Shown piece after piece: positions 57,328 through 64,000 of a stretch of DNA of 64,000 bases. Position numbers and translations under genes: made by a program. The stretch comes from Comamonas sp. KCTC 72670 (GTDB lineage: Bacteria > Myxococcota > Myxococcia > Myxococcales > Myxococcaceae), in NCBI GenBank assembly GCA_014656495.1, contig BNCN01000010.1, positions 248,001 through 312,000 of the forward strand, in the 5' to 3' direction. Under the pieces are notes generated by a model. The model saw nothing but the letters and a program-made list of their open reading frames with translations, made no database searches and was not told the DNA's origin. Numbering within the stretch: position 1 is the stretch's first letter; each line of letters begins with the position of its first letter.

Positions 57328-58527
57328 ATGCGCCACCTGCTTGTTCTGCTCCTGCTGCTGGCCACCCCGCTCGCCCGGGCGCAAGAACCCGGCGGCGCCC
57401 ACGGCATCCACGCGCACGAGGTGGTGAGTGACGCCGCCCTGGTGCCGTTGACGCCCCCGCCCGTCGTCAGCGGCGAGCTCACGACGAAGCGCTTCCGCAT
57501 CCTCCACACCGCCGCCGCCACGGGCGCCGCGCACGAGCTGTCCCGTCAGATTGAAGGCGTCCGGGACACCTTCGGCACCATCCTGGGCAAGGACTGGCCG
57601 GGGGTGACGGAGATTCGCCTGGGCGTGGGCCGCTCGGAGTTCGAGGCCCTGGCGCTGCCCGGTGGAAAGCCTCCCGGCTGGGCCGTGGCCCTGGCCTACC
57701 CCGTCCATCAAATCATCCTCCTGGACGCCCTCAGCCTGAATGCCCCGGACGGCCAGCAGACGCTGCGCCACGAGCTGGCCCACGTCGCGCTGGGGCAGCT
57801 GGCCCCGCAGTGGCCCCGCTGGTTCCAGGAGGGCGTGGCGCAGAACGTCACCGGGGAGCGGTACTCCCTCACGCACTACGGCGCCATCTTCCGCGCGGTG
57901 ACGCAGGAGCGCGTCTTCCACTTCGAGCACCTGGACCGCGCCTGGCCGGACGTCCCCTCGGACGTGGAGATTGCCTACGCGCAGAGCGCCGCCTTCGTGG
58001 CGCACCTGTCCGCGAAGTTCGGCCCGCAGGCCATGGCCGCGCTCGTGGAGGGCGTGGCGCGGGGCGAGCCCTTCGAGACCGCCTTCGGCAAGGCCTTCCG
58101 CACCTCGCTGCTGGTGGAGGAGACGGATTGGCGCGGCGGTCTGGCCGCGCGCTACGGCTGGCTGCCGCTCACCACCAGCTCCGCGCTGGTGTGGCTGGGC
58201 GCCTCCTTCCTCTGCGTGGCCGCCTACGCCCGCCGCCGGCAGCAGCGCGCCGCGAAGCTGGCGGAGATGGCCGCCCAGGACGCCGCCGAGGACGCCACCC
58301 TGCGCCTGCTGGCCGCCCAGGCCGCGGCGGCCAACGCCCAGGCCCAGGAGGGGCTGGCCAGCACCACGGACGCGACGTGGCCGGACTGGCCCGCCGGCCC
58401 CCCGGGCACGGACGGCCACGAGCCCGCGCTCGAGACGGACTCCGCCCTCGCGGAGGGCGCGGCCCCCGACTACCTGGACGACGAGGACGGCCCCCACGGC
58501 CGCCCGCCCAAGCCCACCCTGCACTGA
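57328..58527 (+). CDS. Peptidase MA-like gluzincin metalloprotease, membrane anchored
   Basis: 399 residues with a signal peptide (HLLVLLLLLATPLARAQ). The catalytic site is visible: LRHELAHVALGQL provides HExxH and RWFQEGVAQNVTGE supplies the third ligand in the W-x-x-E-G form. Hence a zinc protease of the PF13485 type. A single membrane helix follows at about 292-312 (LVWLGASFLCVAAYARRR) and then a Glu/Ala/Pro-rich cytosolic tail of 85 residues. The catalytic domain should face the periplasm. An 8-bp stem terminator follows. Confidence 0.9.
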   Translation: MRHLLVLLLLLATPLARAQEPGGAHGIHAHEVVSDAALVPLTPPPVVSGELTTKRFRILHTAAATGAAHELSRQIEGVRDTFGTILGKDWPGVTEIRLGVGRSEFEALALPGGKPPGWAVALAYPVHQIILLDALSLNAPDGQQTLRHELAHVALGQLAPQWPRWFQEGVAQNVTGERYSLTHYGAIFRAVTQERVFHFEHLDRAWPDVPSDVEIAYAQSAAFVAHLSAKFGPQAMAALVEGVARGEPFETAFGKAFRTSLLVEETDWRGGLAARYGWLPLTTSSALVWLGASFLCVAAYARRRQQRAAKLAEMAAQDAAEDATLRLLAAQAAAANAQAQEGLASTTDATWPDWPAGPPGTDGHEPALETDSALAEGAAPDYLDDEDGPHGRPPKPTLH

Positions 58528-58546
58528 GCCCTCCCACCCCGGTAGG

Positions 58547-58572
58547 ACTACAGGCCCCACCCTGTAGTTTCT
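58547..58572 (+). terminator. Rho-independent terminator
   Basis: ACTACAGG (58547-58554), loop CCCCAC, CCTGTAGT (58561-58568), then TTCTT. A perfect 8-bp stem followed by a T-rich run, 20 bases after the stop codon of the peptidase gene. Confidence 0.75.
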
Positions 58573-58702
58573 TCCGCGCTCCTGCCTCTCTGCCTGCCCC
58601 GCCCTTCAGGGCAACCCTCTGATTTCATTGGAGGATGGGACTTCAGCGGCGTTGGCAGCCGGCTTGCTATGGCCTCCGTACGCGATGCGGAAGGCACTGG
58701 AC

Positions 58703-59227
58703 ATGAGCGAGCGTGGACGAAAGGCAGCCGTGCTGGCGCGGTTCTTCCGCCAGCAACCGGATCGAATCTCGGCGCTGTGGCGGCGCATGGTGCTGGCGGC
58801 GCCGGAGCTGGACGCCTCCCAGGGCATGCCCACCCAGCTGGACAACCTGGTGGAGCCCTTCATCCGCGAGCTGGGCAAGACGCTCGCCGGGGAGGAGACG
58901 AGCCCGTGGAGCCGCACGCGCGCGGTGCTGCGCCTGTCGCCGCACCGGGGGGCCCGCGCCCTCTATGACGAATTCGCGGCGCTTCGGCGCTGCCTGGTGG
59001 ACGCCTCCGAGGTGCTCGGCGGCGGGGATTGGGAACGCGAGCGCATCAACCGCGCGGTCGACGAGGCCGTGGACTCCGCGGTGGCGCTGCTTCAACGGAT
59101 GAAGGACCCGCGGGCGGATGGGCCGCGGGTTCCCTTCGGTGGGCTGGTCGTCGAGTACTTCGAGCGTCCCTCGCGGACGCGGCGCGTGTCTCCGGACACG
59201 GGAGATGGACGTACGGCAATGCACTGA
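58703..59227 (+). CDS. RsbRD-like helical domain protein
   Basis: 174 residues from ATG 58703; an earlier in-frame ATG at 58685 and another at 58628 exist. The all-helical part RKAAVLARFFRQQPDRISALWRRMVLAA, QGMPTQLDNLVEPFIRELGKTL, EFAALRRCLVDASEVLGG and NRAVDEAVDSAVALLQRM resembles the RsbRD N-terminal (globin-like, non-haem) domain seen in stress-signalling proteins. No kinase or STAS domain is attached. The C-terminus is short and basic. A structured intergenic region follows. Confidence 0.7.
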   Translation: MSERGRKAAVLARFFRQQPDRISALWRRMVLAAPELDASQGMPTQLDNLVEPFIRELGKTLAGEETSPWSRTRAVLRLSPHRGARALYDEFAALRRCLVDASEVLGGGDWERERINRAVDEAVDSAVALLQRMKDPRADGPRVPFGGLVVEYFERPSRTRRVSPDTGDGRTAMH

Positions 59228-59539
59228 GGGCGTGTAGGGGTTGGCCGGCCCGTTCGACTTGACGCTTCCGGCAACGGGAGCGTCCGAGACCGGCGGGAGG
59301 GAGTGCGCCTGGGTGGGGGCCCATGGCGCGCTTGTGGGAAGTCGCGCTCCCGCTGGGGAGTGGTGAGCGCGCACCGCGAGCCGCTGGCAAGACGTGTGGA
59401 TGGGGGTCCACACGACTCGCCGGTCGGACGGGTCGGCGCATTTGTCGAAGTGTGCAGTGGCGGCCGTGGGGGCCGTGGGGTGCAGCATCCGGGAGGGGCG
59501 CCTACGGGGGTGGGCGCTCCTCCCGTCTCTTTTGGCGCG
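59228..59539. other. Structured 312-base intergenic region, possible small RNA
   Basis: No coding frame looks real here. Three strong inverted repeats are in a row: 59261-59269 with 59276-59284 (9 bp, one G-T pair), 59393-59400 with 59407-59414 (perfect 8 bp), and 59491-59502 with 59513-59524 (12 bp, one G-T pair), the last followed by a T-rich run. It may be a long 3' UTR or an independent small RNA read on the plus strand. Confidence 0.45.
59491..59533 (+). terminator. Rho-independent terminator
   Basis: A 12-bp stem (59491-59502 with 59513-59524, one G-T pair) with a 10-nt loop is followed by CGTCTCTTTT on the plus strand. It would stop transcripts entering polA from the opposite side. 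Confidence 0.65.
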
Positions 59540-62269
59540 TCAGTGCGCGTCCGCCCAGCTGCGGCCCGCGCCCACGTCCACCTTGAGCGGCACCTTCAGC
59601 TCCGCCACCGAAGACATGGCCTGCTTCGCCAGCGCCTTCACCTGCTCCACTTCCGCGTCGGGGGCCTCGAAGAGGAGCTCGTCGTGCACCTGGAGCAGCA
59701 TCCGGGTGCGCAGCTTCTGGGCCGTCAGCGCCGCGTCCACCGCGAGCATCGCCTTCTTGATGAGGTCCGCGGCGGTGCCCTGGATGGGCATGTTGATGGC
59801 GGCGCGCTCGGCGGCCTGGGCCACGCCGCGATTCTTCGAGTTCAGGTCCGCCATGTACCGGCGGCGGCCGTAGAGCGTCTCCACGTAGCCCGTCTTGCGC
59901 GCCACGGTGACGGTCTCCTCCAGGTACCGTTTGATGCCCGCGTAGCGGATGAAGTACCGCTCGATGATGTCGCGGGCCACGTCCTGCGCGATGCCGAGCC
60001 GCGCCGCCAGGCCGTGCGGCGACAGGCCGTAGGCGATGCCGAAGTTCACCATCTTCGCGACGCGCCGCTGCTCCCGGTCCACCTTGTCGGAGGGCACGCC
60101 GAAGACCTCGGCCGCCGTGCGGGTGTGGATGTCCTCGTCGTGCCGGAAGGCCTCGATGAGCACCGCGTCGTCCGCGATGTGCGCCAGCAGCCGCAGCTCC
60201 ACCTGGCTGTAGTCGGCGCTCACCAACTGGTGCCCCTCGGCGGCCACGAAGGCCCGGCGGATTTCGCGGCCCAGCTCCGTGCGCACGGGGATGTTCTGGA
60301 GGTTCGGGTCGGTGGAGGACAGGCGCCCCGTCGCGGTGGCCGCCTGGTGGTACGTGGTGTGGATGCGCCCGTCGGCGGCCACCAGCGTGGGCAGCGTGTC
60401 CAGGTAGGTGCTCTTGAGCTTGGACAGGCTGCGGTACTCGATGATGGCGCCTGGGAGCGGGTGCTCCTCGGACAGCTTCTCCAGCACCTCCTGGTCCGCC
60501 GAGGGGCCCGTCTTCCCCTTCTTGATGACGGGCAGCTTCAGCTCGTTGAAGAGCACGTCGACGAGCTGGGGGTTGGAGCCGATGTTGAACTCGCGCCCCG
60601 CGTGCCGGTAGACCTCCTTCACCTGCGTCTCGACGGCCGCGTCCACCTTCACGGACGTGCGCGACAGCTCCGCGGTGTCGAGCAACACGCCCCGCTGCTC
60701 CATCTGCGCGAGCAGCGGCAAGAGCGGCAGCTCCAGGTCGCGCGCCAGGTCCGCCAGCTTCGCGGCCTCCAGCTCCTTCCACAGCTCGGGGGCGAGCCGG
60801 CGCGCGGCCTCGGCGCGGATGGCGAAGCCCGTGGCCACCTCCTCCACCGTGTGGTCCGCCAGGGCGCGGTCCTTCTTGCCGCGCTTGCCCTCCGCGGCGG
60901 CGGGCAGCGGCGGCAGCTCCGTGAAGAGCCGCTCCCGGGCCAGGTCCACCAGCGCGTGCTCCCGGCGTGACGGGTTGAGCAGGTAGCTCAGCAGCTCCAC
61001 GTCGTCGTGCGCCCCCCGCAGCGTGATGCCGTCGTTGGCGAGCACCAGGCAGAGCGCCTTGAGGTCATGCCCGCCCTTTTTCACCGCCGCGTCCTCCAGC
61101 ACGGCGCGGAAGGCCGCGGTGAAGGCCTCCGGCTTCACCTGCGTCACGCCCAGCTGCGCATGCCGCAGGGGCACATACGCCGTCTGCCCATCCGGCAGCG
61201 CGAGCGCCATGCCCACCAGCTTCGCGCCGAAAGGCGCGCCCTCGTACGCGGGGATCAGGCTGACGGCGCCCGCCTCGCGCACGCCGCTGGCCAGGGGCGC
61301 GAGCTCCGCCTCGGTGCCCACCAGGCGCGGCGTCACCGTCAGCGGCGCGGGCTGCTCCTTCGCCACCTCGGGCGCGCCCGCCGCGGCGCCGTCCTGCGCG
61401 GGCAACTCCTTGAGGAGCGCGAAGAACTCCAGCTCCGTGAACAGCTCGCGCGAGCGCTGCGCGTCCAGCGGCCTGCGGGCCAGGTCCGCCATGCCCACGT
61501 CTAACGGCAGGTCCGTTTTGAAGGTGACGAGCTGCTTGGCGCGAAGGAGGCTCTCGCGGTGGGAGGCGATGTTCTCCCGAATCTTCGGCTTCTTCACCTC
61601 CTCCAGGCGCTCCAGCAGCGTCTCCACGTTCCCGAACTGCTGGATGAGCTCCGTGGCCGTCTTCGGACCGATGCCCGGCACCTTGGGGACGTTGTCCACC
61701 GCGTCACCGATGAGGGCCAGGTAGTCACGCATCTGCCCCGGCTCGATGCCCAGCCGGGCCTTCACGTCCGCGGGCAGCGTGTGCACGTCCTTCATCGGGT
61801 CGTACAGGCGCACGTCGTCGTCGACAATCTGGACGAAGTCCTTGTCGCCCGTGACGACCTGGACGCAGAAGCCCTCCTGCTTCGCCTTCACGGCCAGCGT
61901 GCCGATGACGTCGTCGGCCTCCCAGCCGGCGACCTCCAGCACGGGCACGTTGATGGCCTCCACCACGCGGCGGATGAGGGCGAACTGGGGGACGAGGTCC
62001 TCGGGGGGCCCCTCGCGGTTCGCCTTGTACGTGGGGTCAATCTTCTGGCGCTCGGTGCGGCTCTCCTTGTCGAAGGCGAGCGCCACGTGCGTGGGCTTCA
62101 GCTCACGCAGGGCCTTGAGCACCATGCGCGTGAAGCCCAGCACCGCGTTGGTCTGCACGCCCTTGCTCGTCGTGAGCGGAGGAATGGCGTGGTACGCGCG
62201 GAAGATGAAACCCGAGGCGTCGATGAGGACCAGGGTGGGCGCGGAGCGCGAGGGGCTGGTGTCGACCAT
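59540..62269 (-). CDS. polA: DNA polymerase I
   Basis: 909 residues. Residues 1-310 form the 5'-3' nuclease with LVLIDASGFIFRAYHAIPPL, the acidic metal site (GWEADDVIGTLA, VTGDKDFVQIV) and GDAVDNVPKVPGIGPKTA. Residues about 320-510 occupy the proofreading position but lack its carboxylates: no DxE in VSLIPAYEG, none at LKALCLVLAND, none at EEVATGFAIRA. Residues 530-909 form the polymerase with ATATGRLSSTDPNLQNIPVR, DYSQVELRLLAHI, KMVNFGIAYGLSPHG and LLQVHDELLFE. It fills gaps and removes primers but probably does not proofread. It follows the FHA gene by 45 bases and may be co-transcribed. Confidence 0.96.
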   Translation of the reverse strand: MVDTSPSRSAPTLVLIDASGFIFRAYHAIPPLTTSKGVQTNAVLGFTRMVLKALRELKPTHVALAFDKESRTERQKIDPTYKANREGPPEDLVPQFALIRRVVEAINVPVLEVAGWEADDVIGTLAVKAKQEGFCVQVVTGDKDFVQIVDDDVRLYDPMKDVHTLPADVKARLGIEPGQMRDYLALIGDAVDNVPKVPGIGPKTATELIQQFGNVETLLERLEEVKKPKIRENIASHRESLLRAKQLVTFKTDLPLDVGMADLARRPLDAQRSRELFTELEFFALLKELPAQDGAAAGAPEVAKEQPAPLTVTPRLVGTEAELAPLASGVREAGAVSLIPAYEGAPFGAKLVGMALALPDGQTAYVPLRHAQLGVTQVKPEAFTAAFRAVLEDAAVKKGGHDLKALCLVLANDGITLRGAHDDVELLSYLLNPSRREHALVDLARERLFTELPPLPAAAEGKRGKKDRALADHTVEEVATGFAIRAEAARRLAPELWKELEAAKLADLARDLELPLLPLLAQMEQRGVLLDTAELSRTSVKVDAAVETQVKEVYRHAGREFNIGSNPQLVDVLFNELKLPVIKKGKTGPSADQEVLEKLSEEHPLPGAIIEYRSLSKLKSTYLDTLPTLVAADGRIHTTYHQAATATGRLSSTDPNLQNIPVRTELGREIRRAFVAAEGHQLVSADYSQVELRLLAHIADDAVLIEAFRHDEDIHTRTAAEVFGVPSDKVDREQRRVAKMVNFGIAYGLSPHGLAARLGIAQDVARDIIERYFIRYAGIKRYLEETVTVARKTGYVETLYGRRRYMADLNSKNRGVAQAAERAAINMPIQGTAADLIKKAMLAVDAALTAQKLRTRMLLQVHDELLFEAPDAEVEQVKALAKQAMSSVAELKVPLKVDVGAGRSWADAH

Positions 62270-62314
62270 GCCCCCGTGCCTAGCGCGCCCGCCCCGCCCT
62301 GTCCACGACGGGCG

Positions 62315-64000
62315 CTACTTGCAGCCCAGCTCCGCCTTCTTCGCGACGACCATCTCCTCCACGCCGTCACCCTTCACGGCGTAGTCCAGCGGGATGGCCA
62401 TGTCGTTGCAACTGCTCGCCGCCCGGAAGGCCTCCAGGGCCCGCGTGGAGCAGAAGGCCGCCGCCTTGTTGAGGTTCGGGTTGCCCGCGTAGAAGCTGAA
62501 GCCCAGCTTCCACACGCGGCACGCGCGCCGCCGGTCCTCGCGGTCCGCCCAGTGCTTGCCGCGCTGGTAGGACTTCTCCGCGAAGTCCTGCAGGATGTTG
62601 CGCCGGTAGAACGACGGCTTCGACTCGGCGAGCTCCTGCATGAGCATCTTGTCCGTGGCGAGCGCCTCCCGGAAGGGCTCGGCGGCCTTCTCCGGGTCCT
62701 CGGCGGCCAGGTAGCTCTGGCCCGCCTTGAAGAGCTGATCCACGGTGGACATGATCTTCATCAGCTCGTCCGCCTGGGCGTGGTACTGCGCGGCCTCATA
62801 GTTGGCCCGCAGCTTCTGCATCGTCGCGAGCGCCTCGCTGCCGCGGCCGCCCCAGTAGTCCAGCAGCGCGGCCTGCATCAGCTTGTTGGGGTAACGCTTC
62901 TTGGCCGCCTCCGCGATGATGGTGCGCGGATCCACGGCCCGCTCGTCACCGGCGAGCACCTCCGCCACCGGGCACACCCAGGGCGCCGCGTTGGGGTCCA
63001 TCTTCTGCCGCGCGATGAGGAACTTCACGAACATCGCGTCCTTGGGCCGCCACTCGTTGCGGCGCAGGCGGCCCTCCAGCTTCAGCGTGAAGCCCAGGGG
63101 CGGCTGCAGGTCGTCGCGCGGCACGGACTGGCACCACACCGCCATGTAGACGCCGCAGCGGGACACGGCGGCGCTCCACTGCGAGTCGCGCAGGTACAGC
63201 TTGCAGTCCTCCTGGGCGCGCTTGGTCACCGCGTCGGCGGCCTCGCGCGCCTTGGCGCGGGCCCGGCGGAAGTACTCGCTCTCCTTCTGGATCTTCCGGA
63301 ACGACTCCAGGGCCTCTTCCGGCTTGAGGCGCTGCAGCAGCCGCTCACCCTGGGAGTAGTAGTCGAAGGACTCCTTCTCCAGCTTGATGCGCCGGATGAG
63401 CGTGTTCGCCTCCGGGTGGATGGGGTCCAGATCCAGCGCCTGGGTGCAGACCTCGTTGGCCTTGTCCCAGTTCGGCGCGCCCAGCTCGCTGGACGCGTAG
63501 GAGCGGCACTCGCTCAGCAGCTCCTGGATCTTCTGCGCCTGGTCCGCCTGGCTGGCGATGCCCGGGGCGGTGGGCACGTCCGCCGCCGGAGGGCTGACGA
63601 TGGACGACACCATCCCCACCATGAGCAGCACACCCACCAGGGCCGCCGCCACCATGATGAGCTTCTTGCGCTTCTCGGCCGGGTCGATGTCCTCGCCGCC
63701 GCCCCGCGCGGCGGCCCCCGCGCCACGGCGCACGGGCGCCGCGGAAGCGTCCTCCTCGAACGACATCTCCACCACGCCGAACTGGAGCAGATCCCCGGGC
63801 TCCAGCTGCACCGGCGTCTGGTCCAGCGCCTCGCCGTTGAGCAGCGTCCCGTTGGCGCTGCCCAGGTCCTTCACCGTCACGCCCGCGCTGGTGACCTCGA
63901 GCTCCGCGTGCCGGCGGCTGACCGAGTCGTCATCCAGCATGATGGCCGCGGGCGGCTGCCGGCCCACGATGACCTTCCCCTTGAGGGGATACGTCTGCCC
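62315..64000 (-). CDS. FHA-domain membrane protein with TPR-like repeats (5' end outside window)
   Basis: 562 codons are visible; the start lies beyond the right edge. The first residues GQTYPLKGKVIVGRQ begin an FHA domain continuing with DDDSVSRRHAELEV and VKDLGSANGTLLNG, the phosphothreonine-binding residues. Then a linker of Arg/Gly, a membrane helix (LIMVAAALVGVLLMVGMVSSIV) and a long region of TPR-like helices up to the C-terminus (NWDKANEVCTQALDLDPIHPEANTLI, PEEALESFRKIQKESEYFRRAR). The arrangement puts the FHA domain in the cytoplasm and the helices in the periplasm, so it could relay Ser/Thr-kinase signals to the envelope. Cysteines are spread through the periplasmic part. Confidence 0.88.
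   Translation of the reverse strand, partial: GQTYPLKGKVIVGRQPPAAIMLDDDSVSRRHAELEVTSAGVTVKDLGSANGTLLNGEALDQTPVQLEPGDLLQFGVVEMSFEEDASAAPVRRGAGAAARGGGEDIDPAEKRKKLIMVAAALVGVLLMVGMVSSIVSPPAADVPTAPGIASQADQAQKIQELLSECRSYASSELGAPNWDKANEVCTQALDLDPIHPEANTLIRRIKLEKESFDYYSQGERLLQRLKPEEALESFRKIQKESEYFRRARAKAREAADAVTKRAQEDCKLYLRDSQWSAAVSRCGVYMAVWCQSVPRDDLQPPLGFTLKLEGRLRRNEWRPKDAMFVKFLIARQKMDPNAAPWVCPVAEVLAGDERAVDPRTIIAEAAKKRYPNKLMQAALLDYWGGRGSEALATMQKLRANYEAAQYHAQADELMKIMSTVDQLFKAGQSYLAAEDPEKAAEPFREALATDKMLMQELAESKPSFYRRNILQDFAEKSYQRGKHWADREDRRRACRVWKLGFSFYAGNPNLNKAAAFCSTRALEAFRAASSCNDMAIPLDYAVKGDGVEEMVVAKKAELGCK

Noticed and set aside
1..64000. tRNA, rRNA, CRISPR or insertion sequences
   Set aside because: I scanned gaps for cloverleaf ends, spaced direct repeats and transposase motifs and saw none.

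Overview
The window is about 70% GC, densely coded on both strands, and has no mobile elements, CRISPR arrays, rRNA or tRNA genes that I could see. Gene content points to a delta-proteobacterial predator of the Myxococcaceae (Myxococcus, Corallococcus or Pyxidicoccus type): many lipoproteins, Cys-rich secreted proteins, a hybrid histidine kinase, an FHA-domain membrane protein, a secreted prolyl endopeptidase, RDD and SpoIIM membrane proteins and a DivIVA-type protein. I support 53 protein genes, of which the first (1-2691) and last (62315-64000) are cut by the window edges.

Layout. 1-6.5 kb: a large secreted C45-type Ntn-hydrolase protein, a TIM-barrel-like protein, a VOC protein, a hemolysin-III membrane protein, a Cys-rich lipoprotein and menB. 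6.7-13.1 kb: metabolic genes, namely a fused ethanolamine ammonia-lyase (EutB+EutC) carrying a Tat/lipoprotein-like signal, nth, and a divergent transketolase/transaldolase pair. 13.3-21.9 kb: an alpha/beta-hydrolase lipoprotein, MarR and AraC regulators, L-threonine aldolase, a DUF418 membrane protein, and a divergent outer-membrane protein/repeat lipoprotein pair. 21.9-28.8 kb: a spore-photoproduct-lyase homologue, then xdhC and a single-chain xanthine dehydrogenase with 4-nt overlap, then an AraC regulator. 28.9-37.2 kb: a methyltransferase-like membrane protein, a lipoprotein, an exo/endonuclease/phosphatase protein, a sugar dehydrogenase fused to a diheme cytochrome, a small Cys-repeat protein and a hybrid kinase. 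37.4-46.6 kb: GAF and VTT proteins, an RdgC that appears split into two overlapping genes, a PBP4-type peptidase, a prolyl oligopeptidase, a lipoprotein with an internal duplication, a winged-helix protein and a D-threonine-aldolase-like enzyme. 46.7-53.3 kb: a macro-like/deoxyribosyltransferase-like fusion (possible stress or defence effector), a StyA-type oxygenase, panE, a DUF4105 protein, an orphan MbtH-like protein and a LuxR regulator with a degenerate receiver. 53.8-64 kb: RDD + SpoIIM, J-domain, HEAT and DivIVA proteins, a gluzincin peptidase, polA with a degenerate proofreading domain, and an FHA protein.

Functionally the window is mostly housekeeping and envelope biology. The pentose-phosphate pair (tkt/tal), purine oxidation (xdhC/xdh) and DNA maintenance (nth, polA, rdgC, spore photoproduct lyase) are the clearest groups. 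The most unusual items are the apparently exported EutBC fusion, the macro/NDT fusion, the split RdgC, the spore photoproduct lyase in a non-endospore former, the quinoprotein-diheme fusion, and an AraC gene whose conserved tail lies in the +1 frame running without a stop into threonine aldolase. Hairpins that look like terminators or operators are reported from visible inverted repeats only. Family assignments come from reading motifs; no database search was possible.
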